A stretch of DNA of 60,000 bases. It comes from Acanthaster planci. Taxonomy: Eukaryota > Echinodermata > Asteroidea > Valvatida > Acanthasteridae. The notes below the pieces were generated by a model. It had not been told where the DNA came from. It saw nothing but the letters and a program-made list of their open reading frames with translations, and searched no databases. The translations under genes and the position numbers were made by a program. Of this stretch, positions 1 through 13,430 are shown in pieces. The stretch's first letter is position 1. Each line of letters opens with the position of its first letter. Where the stretch lies: positions 924,267-984,266 of the forward strand of contig NW_019091387.1 of assembly GCF_001949145.1 (NCBI RefSeq), in the 5' to 3' direction.

Positions 1-200
1 TCTCAGGAAGATTATCCTTATTGCATATCAGTTCCTACTATATAGGAATAAGGAATCTGCGCCGATAAATCATGATAAAGAAGTTTTTACTGAATCACAA
101 ACCGACGTGAAACCACGATAAAATACGATAAAACCGTACATATATTCCATATATTCACAGCACCACGAGAGCACTCTCAACTCAAGGAGGCACATAAGAG

Positions 201-3200
201 CTATGTAATTTTCACACCGTTCATATCCCACCCTGGGGACGTGTCAGGGCTTGTTGCTGCCCTCCTCGGTCTCCTCGATGCCAGGATACTGCCCAGCTTA
301 CGGCCCAGGTAGGAGAGAATCTCCGTCAGGGTGATGAAACTTGCGCCGAGAAACAATCCCAGCTGACCGCCGATATCACCTGTGGGAGAGACACCAACTT
401 AGCTTAGGCCTACCCGGTCAACAACATTTTGGGTTCAGTATTCATTTGGGTTGATCATTGTTCGGGTTTGCAAGAATGACCCAGACCAGTTTTTAATCAA
501 TTTCTCTCCCACCCAAATCTATTTTAGGTTATTTGTTATATTGGGAATATTTGACCTCCACTTATGCATTATAACAAGTGCATTTTCGGTTTCCATGGAC
601 GTGTATTATAATTACATGCCGGCTGTGGCCGGAGGTAACGGACTCAATAAACATGTCAGTGTACATTTCCTAAATATTTCATCAAAATGGTGCATTGAAA
701 GATTTTGCAGTATTTTGTTTTCTATTTTGACGGATGTCCCGATCACAAGGTATAAGTGTGGTGGGGAGGGAGGTGGATGGGTTTACAGCCCACTATATGA
801 ACGAGTTCTCAATATAACAAGAGACTGTAAACTATACGGTTAAAATAGGAGAGCAAAAATTTTGAAGTGCTGCATCTTGGGATAAGATTAAGCGATTAAT
901 TGTGAACCGCATAGGGGCTACAAAAAGAGTAGGGTTTTCAGTATCTTCTGGCAGATCTTCTAAATCCTGGCTTCGGTTCAAAGCATGAAATGTGGGGTCA
1001 AAGGTATAGGTTAGAGTATTTTCATTCGTGAATCAGATCCAAGGATGAATTTAATGTCGGACGCGAAGTGAAACTTCAGATAATGGTCGTTATGACAGAA
1101 GTTTGGGTACTCACTAATTAATGCTGAGGGTGTGATAGCCTCCGATTGCTCGTATCGCTGAAAGTTAATGTTCTCATAGAATACATCCAGTAAAATCCAA
1201 TTGTTTCTGAGAAAAAAAAATACGTATCAGATATTACCCAATATATTTCTTTACTGTTCATGTCATATATTTTATATCGTTTTAACTGCCAGTAAATAAA
1301 AGGAAACGACCACAGAGACCGAGTAGTCTTCCACAATTATATACAGAACTGCACACATTATATATATTATTTATATGAGTCCAGCTAATTGATCATGAAT
1401 TGACCTTTGAATTTCTTGAGCCACGTGAAGGAACTGCGAAGGTTTCTCTTACATGTAAAAAGGAGCAATATGTATTTTGATAATTCTGTTGCTATATCGT
1501 ACATTATAATTGCTGGAAGGCAAGTCGAAAGTCCGATTTTGGAAAGGCCATCGACAGTAATTATCATGTGTTCAATGGGGGCCTTCCAATCTACTAACAT
1601 GCCCAATTCTTTCAACGAGGTAACTTTGATTTCACAATCTTAATAGAAAAATCTACACAAAGAACAGTGTCTATTCAAATTGACATTACAGCAACAGCGT
1701 CCTCAGTTGTATAAAAATGCATGGATAGTTTCATATGTATAAATGTTGCACTTTTCAATACGCGTGACCCGAAATGGAGGCCAAATAGTCTTTCTGCAAA
1801 GAGAGGAAGACTTACTGCATGTAAGTACTGTCGAGTAGAATCGGGTTAGATTGCCCTGCACTGCTTGCGCTGCCAGTGTTCGTCGTATCGGAAATGTTGG
1901 AGCTGTACTGCGCAAGGTCGTCATACTGGTCGACCAGTAGCTGTGTCGCCCGCTGGTTAGGCAAGGTGGCCGTGGACAGGCTGGTGCTGAACGTTGTGTA
2001 GTTGCAGGGGACTGGGCAGTCGCATGCCGGTATCTCCCCGCTTCTAAGTTTGCCTGTAGAAAGGCCGTCGGCGTTATTAAGACTTTAAGACACAACTGTG
2101 CAGTGAGCAATTAAAAGACATTGTGGTACGACAGAGGGCGCTACAGGTAGTGCAAAGATATCCAATTGTCACCCGTTTAGTCATATGTATGATATCTCTC
2201 ACACGAACCGGAAAATTCCCCAATATGGAAATAGACTGAGCCAGCTGGTGTCGTTTCCGATTCACAGTTTTACAGTGCATGCCTCCGTAGCGATGATTTT
2301 TATGTATGTGGCTTAGAGTCCTGTGAAATATACGAGTCCAATTTCTAGATTAGACCAAGAATACGTTTAAGACCACGTGGTACTTTCGTCATTTGTTATA
2401 AACAAACTAGTGTGACAGGATCTTGGCCAACAGAACTTGGTAAACTGTCTGAAGAATTCATAATCATGGAATCTACATGCATATCTTAGACAATAACTGC
2501 ACGTTACAACACACTCTGTGATGTGAAACCCATGGAGGCAATGTGAACAAACTTACTCAGTACGTCTCTTGCACATTCACTCGTCTGCCTCGGTGTACAT
2601 TCAACTTCAGTGCCAGGATGCCTGTTCATTAGAACAAATACCGGTACTCAATTTTAACAACAATAAACAGTTATCACGCATTACCTACCCTAATTTCCCT
2701 GCTCTTATTAAACTATCAACAAAGCAACAAGCAGATGTCAAAAAATAGCAGAAAGCTTTTCAATATTCAGCATTTTCAATTTTACAAAATTCGAAACTCG
2801 TGGGTTTCTACTTTTATTAAACAAAATCCAACGCATGCGTTACATTTTTGGTTTCATTTCTGTTTTCATCGTTGAAAGAAAAGAGATTTCATTTGACATC
2901 AAGCAATCGTATATCACTGACGCGAACTGATAGAGCAAAATTTGACAGCCTCCGTAGTCTACTTCTTTCCAATATATGGTTACCAAGACAACTTGGGTCT
3001 TTCAATAATATACAGAGGTACCTGACAAGCCTGCAATTGCACCTCTCGATGATTTTTTCGGTCCGACATTCAATGTTGCATCCTTCGAGTGTGTAGTTCG
3101 GGAACCTGTTTAGTGTCCTGGAAGCGTCACACTTGCCGTACGGGGGCTCGAGGTTGAGAAACTAAGGCATGGAACGATTTATGTGTAATATTAATCGACT

Positions 3201-6200
3201 GCTTATCTCAATTTACTTCTGCGTCTACCTATATCGTAACACCACATCGATTTTTAATTTGAAAGTCTAACATTTGTGAAAGCCAAATGTATGTAAGGCA
3301 ATGAACTTGTCCTTTTCCGGTCATAAACGTTAAGGACCGTCCAAGCACAGATTTATTCCAATTCACGAATACCCATTTAAATTAAGTTAGAAAGTTACAA
3401 TGTTAAAAAATTGCAATTTTCCAACGATCTCTTTCAGCAATTTTCACTTCATTTTAACCATCCCCTGGCCATGCCTTGGTATGCTCCTGTCACAAGTCAC
3501 CGTACTGCAATCTTCTGTAATGGCAACTTGCTTCTCATTGCGTGAGCTGGCGCAGAATGCTATTGGCTAACTGGATGCTTTATCAGTCGTTCAAGACCGG
3601 CCACGTGACGGGCTCTCAACCAATAGGATTGGTTAATCTGTCATAGTTACTGGTGTTTTAATCAAGGAGGCTGCTTAGCCTGGTTTTCTGTCCAATCAAA
3701 TTATATGATGGCAAGAAACTGTCGTCTACAAAATATAAAGCATGATGTATCTTAGTTGCACACTTCTGTTTAGTTTCATTTTAGTTTTTGGACACTCAAC
3801 ATGATAAAAGTTATGAGAAAGAGAATCCGTATACAAAAAATACCGAGAAAAAGCAATGACCCTATTTGAAGCTGTAGTACGTAATGGGGAGATGGGGAGA
3901 CAGGAAATAAAGACACAGGCCCAGTATTTGTGGATGTGGCCTCAAGCTGGACAAGAGAGTGCTCAAGTCTCTTGGCAACGGAGACCCGTTTGGGCGGAAC
4001 TTTGCTGAATCACCAACGACTACGAAATGCATTCATTAGGCCTATGGTGGCATCGCTGCCAACAAATTGAACACTCCACACCAACATGGCTCTTTTCAAC
4101 CGATGAGGGGGTGCTTCTGCTCGAGGTGGATTGACGACAGTACTGAAAATCAACGGAGAAAATTTCGGTCGATTTCGGAAAAATGACCGCTGTGGCTGCT
4201 AGACCTAAAACCTTCCTCTACATAGAGTGAAAGTGGTCCTTTTCAAGATATTTATAACCCACCCTTTTCCCTCTTTTTTGGGGGGGAGGGCAAGTTTCTC
4301 CATGACAGGCAGGTTGCCATTTTTCCAGGATTTGAAAGCCGGCATTTAGGACATATCTGCATACCTGAGGAGAGAGGATTCTTTTAGGGACGCAAATTAT
4401 AAAAGTCGTGTTTCAGAAACAAATGCGCCCCTCTGGGCGCAAGTCCGGATTCTCTGCAGGGTACCAAGGGACATTCAGGTGGGTCTACTACACGTAAATC
4501 AAAGCCAGAACTTGACTTGAACACTGACCTGTTGTCTGCGAGTGGCCACGAAGGCGTGAACCCCCGGCTGTATTGCGAATCCCTGCGAGTCCATCATGGG
4601 CGGGGTTTGCTGGTCGTGAACTAGGACCTTCAGTCCAGCCTCCCTGTTCCCGGACAGGGGCTCTGTGTATTCATTCTGCATGTAGTTTGCAGATAATATA
4701 AAGTTAGTTTAAATCAAAAGCCTGGAGCTGAGATTCAGCGTCAAAATGTTAATAGGGGATTGTACAGAATGATCAAAAGCGACAACTTAATGTATTCAAT
4801 TAATCGAGTGATTTAAGTAGTAAAACATTCGTTTTTTAATGTGAGGTAGAGGTACCCCTCATCGGTTAAAAAAGATGATGGTCGGAAGTGTTCATTTTGG
4901 CTGGGAGCTTCGCGACAGAAACGCCTCTCATGCTAGGGAAATTGCGCCTCTCTTGGTTGCACTCGGGGCACAAAGGGAATACACGTGCTTGGCCATTTCA
5001 GCCCGGAAGTATGTACATCTTAGCCCAATGAGCCTCGGCATGGACTAGGAGAGGGCGCAATTTCCCTTGCAACGGAGGCTCCTTTGGTGGCAACTGCACT
5101 TCGCTGATTCACAAACGGCTATAAAATGCACGAGTTACGGTCGCATCGCTACCAACAAAATGAACGCTCCCCAGCAAAATGGCTCCTTTTAACCAATGAG
5201 AGGCGCTTTATTCAAGGCGGACAGATACCATGTAACGTCAAGTAGATATAAATCTCCGTGGTTGTTTCGTATAAAGCGCTCAAAGTGCTTGCTATTTGTG
5301 GCCAAACGAATCACATCCAATAAATTGGACTAAGTGACAAATCATTAATTTCACTACCTGTTGTATGTCAATTTGCACTCTGAGTCCGTTGCCAGCTCCT
5401 GCCTGGATCTCCTTCAGAAGCGGCCCGCCGTCAGATCCCGAATTGAAAGTCCAGCAGTTGCCGAAGGAGGTGAAGACGTGCGAAAAGTTCTGGAAAGAAA
5501 AAGGAAACAACCGCTGGACCCTGCTCAGAAAAACAATTTGAATGATTTCAAGTTTCTGGAGAATTCGCCGGACATGTTTCCTCTGCTGTTACTGCCTTGC
5601 GCATTGCTTGATTTTGAATCCTACAGCCAATCCCGAACTAAGAGCTCGCTCTCTGTCCGTTTATCACAATTTTCAGTAAAGAACAACTTTGATTTGGTTT
5701 TATAATCAGGCAGGAAACCTAACTTCCTTAGATGTGCATCCCTTCAAAAATGGTGGCCTAGCTAGAGCTACGTAAATACCACAGCAGCCAGATACTAGAC
5801 ATGGTCAAGACGGCATTTCTGTGTACAATTCTGTGTAGAGGCACTGTGCCGCCGAGTTATGCCGTCATGGAAGGAATCGCTCAACAGCACTGAATTTATT
5901 GACTTCATTCCGACAGAGAAATCCATCGAATCTGAACTGGACATTCTAAAACGCCCCTTTTGATGACAGAAAGGGGGGTGTGTATACGGAGTGACTGCCA
6001 TGGGACATAGGTAGTGGATAGGTAGGTAGCACGATCCCAAAGATCGAGTGAACAAGAGAAAGGACAGACTAAGGGCACCAGGCTATAGCTTACAGCGGCC
6101 GAGCAGCTGTTGGTCTTTCCACGCCACTCGCAGCTCAGCAGGGTCAGGTCGTCCATGAGGAACCCCGCCCTCAGCGTGAACTCGGTGTAGTTGAAGGCCG

Positions 6201-7950
6201 AGCTGGCGTTGTCGTCGTCCAGCGGGTAGGTATCGGAGAGCGACGACGAGCTGGCTTCCCCGTACGAGTCATAGTCGTAATCGGTGGCCTCTAAGATGTA
6301 GTTGAGCGACCTAAGGTCACTTGACGTCAGCTCACTCCAGCGGTACCTATATTTAGGAACAATCCAAGGCCAGTTTAAAAGTTTATTAAAAGTTGCTGTT
6401 AATTCTAAATTTAATCTGTCTACTAACGTTTGGCTAGCGCTGTCGTCTGCGGACAAATGGTCAGAAGGGTGAACCTAGAATCGAATAGTCGGACTTTCTC
6501 AGCATCGGAGGCTCCTTTGGTCGGAACTGCACTTCGGTGGTTCACATACGACTATGAAATGCACGCGTTACGGTCGCATCCCTTCCAAGGGAATCTCCCG
6601 ACCAGTATGGCTCTTTTCAACCGAAGCAGGGATGCTTCTGCCTGAGGCGGGTAATCAAATTAGTTTTTCACACTTGGACGCAAGGCGAAATACACCAGTG
6701 TCAAATACCGTCCTTATGAAATTTAAACAGCGAAAAAGCATGAATTTGGTGCTTTGTTTAAGGGAAACCCATGTACGGTGAACTCTGGCCAGCTATTCCA
6801 AATCAAACAGAAAATAGGCTTGACCTCCGAGTTGACCTCAACAATCTCTTTGTATGCAATTTATATACATCACAGAGGTACTCACCTTTTTCCGAATATG
6901 CGATATGAAAATTTCCCCAAACATTTCTAGCTGCTCTGAGTTGGAAGTGAGAGCAATTTCCGAGAAAGATACTTGAAAGTCACAACGTCAGACGCGACTG
7001 ACTAGTAGTCGCTACTAACTTAGTCACCCCGACAGGTGAGCAAAATTCAGGAGCTTAATCTTGTATGTCATACTCTCTAGTCTATAACGGTTTCCCGTTG
7101 ATCTGTAAAGACCAGTGTGCTTGGCATATTACGGAGAGGCATCTGTCATGATAACAAGCAACACACAGAACGTGACTGCTTGAGAAGAGGCTAAAACTAA
7201 GAGCTGGTCTTTTGTGAGCAATTATTCCCATGGAACAACGGATTGCTTTGGAAAGTGTGCGTACAGGCAAATAATGACGTAATCCACGTCGATGTCAATG
7301 TACTGACAGGTCTATTACAGACCCTGTGCAGTCTCCACATCTCCCCCAATATTCTGCGGCTCGTCATGCACTGTACATTATAGGCTACCTCAGGCCATTT
7401 TGGAAAAACAGTTGGATACTTCGAAACTCTGGCAACCTCAGTGAAAAAGTCGCGGTTAGAGGCATGCCAACGCTTGTTTTGAAAAGAACATTGCATCAAA
7501 GATGGCGGATCAAAGAGGTTTTGAGGAAATGTATGACGTCAGTGAAAATGAACTATGGCAAGAAAATATGTTAGACGTCATACCTACAGAAAATAATAAT
7601 AAAAGGCACTGTCATCAAAAGTGGTAAACAAAAGTACAAACGAAAGCAAGTTGATATACTGAATGAAGTCAAAGCTACCTATTGAAGTTGCAAATTGTCA
7701 CGGCGGGAAAATCGAGGTCGCCCACGTACTCCACCGAGATGGCCGTGTTGGCCTTGTACATGAAGAAGCGCTGGAGACGGTCCGTAATCTGGGCAATGCA
7801 GACCCCCAGGAAGACGAGCATAATGGCCAGCCAGGCCAAGCGGAAGATGGTGCGGCTGTTGTGGGCCACGCGGGCGATGCCGTGGAGGGTGGTGTTGCTG
7901 ACGAATTCCTCCTCCAGATTCGTCTCAGTGTCCGGTGCAGAGGCCGTCAT
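201..7950 (-). CDS. Acid-sensing / degenerin-type (DEG/ENaC) sodium channel, complete, 9 exons
   Basis: Trimeric, amiloride-class cation channel subunit of the plasma membrane. Coding exons 5' to 3': 7679-7950, 6094-6346, 5358-5489, 4529-4675, 3022-3161, 2557-2621, 1816-2053, 1115-1206, 201-379. All have GT-AG borders and agreeing phases; the sum is 1518 nt, 505 aa, the usual ASIC size. Seen in order: short cytoplasmic N-terminus with the gating His-Gly pair (H23-G24), TM1 at about 37-60, the hallmark FPAVTICNFNRYR, an extracellular region with FGNCWTFNSG and IDIQQNEY, the PPYGKC...C...C...CNC cysteine-rich block, SEAITPSALISDIGGQ, and TM2 with the GAS selectivity-filter motif in LFLGASFITL. 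The C-tail is short, with no PY motif. The start is the only ATG that gives a cytoplasmic leader before TM1. Subfamily (proton-, peptide- or bile-acid-gated) cannot be decided from sequence. An Asp/Ser/Tyr-rich stretch (about 113-140) enlarges the extracellular part. Confidence 0.93.
3982..4135 (+). repeat. Dispersed repeat R1, copy a (intron of the channel gene)
   Basis: A roughly 150-bp block shared with 5068-5222 and 6506-6655. All three carry variants of a GGAACT..CTTCG(C/G)TGATTCAC start, then ACTATGAAATGCA, GGTCGCATC and ATGGCTCTTTTCAACC in the same order and orientation. This copy is the most diverged. Probably a non-autonomous transposon; it has no coding capacity. Confidence 0.7.
4920..5067. 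repeat. Foldback segment attached to repeat R1 copy b
   Basis: AGGGAAATTGCGCCTCTC at about 4936 is mirrored by the reverse complement of GAGAGGGCGCAATTTCCC at about 5050, with about 95 bases between. This makes an imperfect stem next to R1 copy b. The same arm recurs at 14096-14140, so it is part of the same mobile family. Confidence 0.55.
5068..5222 (+). repeat. Dispersed repeat R1, copy b
   Basis: Best preserved R1 copy. It begins with GCAACGGAGGCTCCTTTGG and contains GCACTTCGCTGATTCACAA, GGTCGCATCGCTACCAAC and ATGGCTCCTTTTAACC. It lies in the channel-gene intron just downstream of exon 3 on the gene's strand. Confidence 0.75.
6506..6655 (+). repeat. Dispersed repeat R1, copy c
   Basis: Third copy in the same gene. 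It shares CGGAGGCTCCTTTGGT, GAACTGCACTTCGGTGGTTC, CGACTATGAAATGCACGCG and ATGGCTCTTTTCAACCG with copies a and b. It lies in the intron between channel exons 1 and 2. Confidence 0.72.
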
Positions 7951-10420
7951 GGTGACGCGTTACTTCAAGTTCGCCCCTCTCCGATCTGCAAAGTGCAAAT
8001 TAAACCTATCAAAAATTAAGGGGAAAAAGAAACATAGGGTTGCAGGGTGTTCGTTCGGGATTGCCGTCGATTTCGATGAGTTTCTTGAGTGACTTCTTGT
8101 TCTTATTTTGACAACGATTTTGTAAAGTTTGGACGGGTCAGGGCGTCCTCCCGACGTGCGGTTTAACTCAATTGAGGCTGTGAATGCATCGATTTGGCTA
8201 TTTTTTTTTCTAACGCGTCAGTAAATTCACCATCTTTAGTATCGATTTCGCAATCAATTTCCCGTACCGATTCTGTTTCGGACGCTCATCCAACTTTGCT
8301 CTCAGATTCTCAGCCCGTTGTACTGTGCCACTCTTCGGCTGCCTGGGCTACGTTTAATACCGAGTCGAACCGACAACCTTCCCAACACCATGAAAAGAAA
8401 TATTGGGTACTGGTACTTCATCGATTTTTCTGGAATCATAATGCGACAGCCAGCGACCGCAGCATGCTTAACTGCATCAAAGCGTTTGCCCCGTATGATA
8501 AAGCCATTGATTCCTCCAATGTAAAGCCCTATACGTGTACAAAAGAGTATTGATCTTGTACGGAGTTCCTGCATCGGATTGCCACAGGTTGAGTTATCAC
8601 TTCAGTGTGGAAGACCAGGCCTACGCCGAGGACTGGGCCCTCCCAAGGCCAAAAATGGCGAAATCTGTCCCCCTTCAAGTCTGGGCTTTTCCAATCCAAG
8701 ATCTTCGTTTTGAAATGCATTGTTTGTAAACTCTTGAAGTTTCCGTCTTTATCGGACATTGTCCAGTTATTAATCAGTTATTGCCGATTAATTTACTTAT
8801 TTCGACCAATCTTCCAATCACTAATCGCATCACTTCCTCCTTTGGTCAAAGTTGCCCTTATTTACTTCTACTAATAATTGCTTTCTTCACCCCCAAGGTG
8901 TCAACTTAAACGCCGGCCATCTTTGATTATTATTGTAATTACTGTATCTAGAAAGCGGCGATGACTGCATAGTCTGGTACCGATAGTGTTTATGAGATGT
9001 ATGTTTGTCCCGTGGAAGTCATTTACGATACTGACATCAAAATGACAACCGAATTGTCTAGTATCGATACAAAAATGTCAGGCATTGTTTATTCATGTTT
9101 TGCTGATAGAAGGTTGGCAACTTCCAATTTAAGTCAACTAAAAAGTCGGATATCTCCTTACAAGCTTTACGAACACTGCTCATGTGCATCCGCCTCAGCC
9201 CGCGTTTTTACCTCGCGGCAAAATACCTGGCATATCGCCATAAAATCATCCGCCCATACTCCGGCAGTCCAAGACATCCCCAAAGCCAAGTATAGCACAA
9301 ATATGTCACCTCCGGGCAATGCACGGGCGCAACTTCAAGACATCGAGCAGCGTTTGTTAGCTTTTGGCTAAGCCTCTAGATCACCTCTTTCAAGTGTTCT
9401 TTGAAGAGTGTCCTAGAGCAACAAAGATAAACGAGGAGAACAAATAGAAACCAAATCTTTCAAAGCCTATACTGACGCTTGGAAATCCAAATCCAGCCAC
9501 CCAAAAAAGATTCCATCTAATCTGTTAGCGGCGAACTTACTTCTTTTCTGTTGAGTACGATATTTCCGGCTGAAAATTATTGCACTGTCCCTATGGCATA
9601 TTTCCCTGTATGATGCATTGTTGATCATTCAAAAACCTGCCAGAAATGACTAATGGTGGAGATTATTAGACGAGTCACATTTTTCATGAGGAACACATGA
9701 AACTACTTAGACGATGAGGTACATGTATATCGTATGGGCTGATAACTTGCCAACTGATCAACAGGTTTTTGGTTAATCCTCTAAAATTCATAGTCAGCGC
9801 TTTAATCCTCTAATGAGCTTGCATCGATCAAAGATCTGTGACTCGTCATTTTTGTGGGCAAGACTCGAAAATACTGATGGTGCTGAACACGTGAATCAAT
9901 ACAGGAAGAGAAGTCGAGCCATCTTGTAACTTCAATCAGTCTACAAGGCTTCTTTAATGTACATACTACAAATAAATCAGGTGCATGTACTTGGGTCAAA
10001 CCCCCCCCTGATACATACACAAAGCATCACCAACACTTCCACGGTCAGGTTACCAGACTAGAGAGAAGTTTTGTCAACTTCAGTCGACTGGTTTCACTCT
10101 CTCAAGTCTCTAGCGCAAAACGATGAAGAGCGTTGAAACATGATGTGTCTTAATTGTCGGAACCAAAATGGTGGATCATTCGCCAGTACACACACCTTGC
10201 ATATGTATACTTGTGACGTATTTCCTTTCTTCTCGTGTACAAAACTCCCACACCACACGGAAAAAAATTCAAATCACTGCCATTTCAACCAAATTCAGTT
10301 TCCTGGGTTGAAATTTCGACCGTATGTCCCTTATATAAAACACTTCAATTTGCGGCGGATGAATGGCACTTGAAAATTCCTACTTTCTGAGCAAATTTGA
10401 AATATCTATTTCGTGAAATT

Positions 10421-10503
10421 CTTGTGGGGTACCACTTTAGTACCCCAGAAGGATCAAAACTGGCCTTGTGGGGGTACCTTCCATTGTTCCCGTACCCCAC
10501 AAG
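10421..10503. repeat. GGTACC-rich foldback hairpin
   Basis: CTTGTGGGGTAC at 10421-10432 is the exact reverse complement of GTACCCCACAAG at 10492-10503. A second CTTGTGGGGGTACC and a TACCCC lie inside, so several alternative stems can form. No gene is adjacent. Probably a degraded foldback element. Confidence 0.5.
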
Positions 10504-12230
10504 GCACTATGTACAAGCGCACAGTCATGGACAATTAGCACACAGTAGCTGACGCTTTACAGCTCTGGGTTTACAACTGGAATACGCAAAGTCCTATAGA
10601 AATTAACAAACACGGCGTTCACCACCAAAAGCAAAGTGTTTCATAAGCATAGTTTTCCAAAAATGACGCGGAGGGCAAGTGCCGTAATGAGACTACTGAT
10701 GTGCTGGGTAGTGTACCGTGACTTGGCTGTGAACAACACTCAAAACACGCGTTGCTATGGGGTTGATACCCACCAAAGGTCACGTGATTTAGCGGGTGCA
10801 AGCGGTTTACTGCGACCTAAACCCTGGCTGGTGATGTTAATCTAAGACTTTATTTCTTACCTAACATCCCACTGTTCAACCAGGAACACTTTCGACTCCG
10901 TCAGATTTCGATGTTAATTTCTATGACGTGGATCATTCTTCGTGCTAAATTCATGATCGTTGTTAACACGTGCCGAATACTACCCGCATTTCCATCCGAC
11001 TGATTTGCACCCCGTTGAGCCCACCGACCTTCTACACTGTGTGCCGTTCTCTTATCCGGAATGAACAATCTGTTATAATAATAGCTAAATCCTTTACACC
11101 GATCTTCAAAAGAAATCAAACGAGTGGCATTTAAAACCACGTAGGCCTGCCTCCGGCTATTTTCGCTGATTGTCCCTTCGATCTACGTGCATAGTACCGC
11201 GGCACAGGCAACTTTAACAGTTTAAGTTAAACTGTTTCCTGAATATACGGGTGCCAGGATAACTCCACTGAATGGTGAAAGCTAGTTTCACAGCTCTGTC
11301 GTGATTTCATCAAGGACGTCCAGTTTCGTTCATCACTTTGTGACCTGTGGATTTCTTTGTCTTACCACGTGGGCACCAGCTCCTCACGTGACATCAGTGC
11401 CGTATACGCCAACAATCGGAACAAAACCTTGCCAGAGTACCGATGAGGATTCCGTCATATATCGTTGTTAATTGAAGGTTATCAGCAGGTTTACCCATCT
11501 CATCACTGTCTCTGTTCGTTCAATTCCAAGAGGTACCACTCATGAAGTAAAGTGTATTGAGCAATGGCGCTGATAAGAAAGAAGGCATTCCATGAATGCA
11601 GTAACACCATCCACTGTAAAGCTGAATACTTGATTAAGAGGCTAAGATGACGAATTTATCAGTGAGCCAGAGTATCATAACTTACTTACGTAGCCTTGTA
11701 AAATTCTTACACCAAACGCACAGAGGCTGATACCATGGAAAATCATACGGTTTGGGACGTACATGAAACATTGTGATTGGTTGGTAGTTAAATCATCCGG
11801 AATTGGACTCAAGAGAATTAAGTCACAGACCACCACTGCCACCGTCTCATTCACTTGATTTCTTCTTATTTGAGTGATATTCCGATGCCAAAAAAGTACT
11901 GTCATTAACTTGTTTGAGTCTGATTAGTGCGACGAAATGTCTTCAGGTTAAAAACGATAATAGCAGGTGCCCACACACGCAGAGGCTTGATCTAAAAAGG
12001 GCCTAGAATATTAACAGATAAAACACGTTTGATTTTCATTTATGGAATCAGTTTAATGGATAACGAAACAATTCAATAGATTTCATGGGTAATGCATATA
12101 GTTCACAGATATCGTGTTGGATGGACCAATAATATCGACGCCGACATTAAAATAATAGTCATTGTTTATCATGATTTAAAACCTTGTTAGAGACGACAGG
12201 GTTCGGAGGACATTTTTAGATTTGAAACTA

Positions 12231-12350
12231 CGGCTGCATCCGAATCTCTGGTCAAGAGCTAGGTCTAGGTCTTCGTTCCATTGGAAATTGGAGACGCGAA
12301 GACAATAGACCTAGCCGTAGATCCAGAAGCCCGTTTCGGACAGGGCGCTA
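12231..12350. mobile_element. Short foldback (MITE-like) element
   Basis: The left arm (TCCGAATCTCTGGTC, then AGCTAGGTCTA) is mirrored at the right end, where the reverse complement reads TCCGAAACGGGCTTCTGG and then GGCTAGGTCTA. The whole is about 120 bp with no coding potential. The TCCGAA...GGCTA arm style recurs at 42213-42332. Confidence 0.45.
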
Positions 12351-13266
12351 CGTTACCAAAGACTGTACCATGACTAAGTGGATTCCTTTCCATTGATCTG
12401 TACCTAGTTTTAAACAGACTCACACTTACCTCGGAAGGAACGGTCTCTTGCCAGAAGTAGGTCTCTTACACCAGTCTTCAACTTAAGACGTCCATCTCTG
12501 GGAAATTGTGTAGCTTAATTTACGAACCAGCCTGTCTCCAAATACCTTCACTGCACGCATTCGCGCTGCGATCCACTTACATAATCTGCCGCTACACTGG
12601 TAACCTTCCACCTATCTGAGGGTTGTTGTTTCGTGTATGAGTCAGGGTGCCAGGGCCCGGAAAAAAAATAATCCTCTCATATCTTGATGTGCAAAGAATG
12701 GCGAGAGCTTACGACGTCCAGAGTTCAGGAGTTGTTCCTCAGGTTTCTCGCCTTGTTTGTCCTTCTTTTGTTGGTCCTGATTTTTTGTTTGTTTGCTCCG
12801 GCTGCTTGGCGACCTGCAACAATGCCAAGCAGAATTAACACTCCTGGTGAGAAATTGTTGCCGGTATAATAGCTTTTGGATGGTGGGTTGTGGAGCGCCG
12901 AGGAACACTGTCGAGCGGGAAGAGTGAATATTGTCATTAATTAAGAAAAAAATATTGTGGTGGTAACAGTGCCAAATGAAACGCATGCAGAACTCCATAG
13001 TTACTGTCTGACAAGTTAACTGACAGTTCATGGGCTGATTGAAATTGGGTTCCCCTTCCCTGTTAAACCCCCATCTCTTTCTTTCTTCATGGTAACGCCT
13101 ACCTTGCAAGTAGCGTGTTGGTTTTCAGACGGGGTCAAAGTGGAACAATACAAAATAGTTGTCCTTTTCCCCCATCTTTTTAGTTATACAGTACTTGTTC
13201 ATCTAACAACACACCCAGAGCAAACAATGAGCGACATAGAAGAAGACAATTAAAGAAATAACAGCG

Positions 13267-13430
13267 TTAGAGGTGGGAGGAAAACCCCAGAGGAATATTC
13301 GCAAGTAGACCCCACTGAGGTAGGGACCGGAACCGCAAGCCAAGTTGCCGACTTAGGTGGGATTCGAACCTGGCCCGCAGCAAGATGTGACAGGTTAGGA
13401 AAGGTCTATTACACCTCGGCCTGACTCCAA
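13267..13430. repeat. SINE-like repeat, copy 1
   Basis: Begins AGAGGTGGGAGGAAAACCCC, continues with GGTAGGGACCGGAA, and ends with a reverse-oriented pol III B-box-like GGTGGGATTCGAACC block. The same order occurs at 17805-17960. Consistent with a tRNA-type SINE having a conserved core. The internal anticodon region is too diverged to assign. Confidence 0.6.

Noticed and set aside
4519-4528. Extending channel exon 4 by VSVQ to a second GT
   Set aside because: Ending at CAG|GTCAGT (4529) gives a gap-free match to the ASIC pattern across the exon 4/5 junction; the longer version adds four residues.
8194-9371. Several 60-125 codon frames upstream of the channel gene
   Set aside because: Frames on both strands overlap each other and none has a family motif. 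Length is within chance expectation for 10 kb.
11366-11390. Two CACGTG boxes 19 bases apart upstream of the FBXL3 gene as clock elements
   Set aside because: About 6.7 kb from the coding start with unknown promoter position. A few CACGTG sites per 10 kb are expected by chance.
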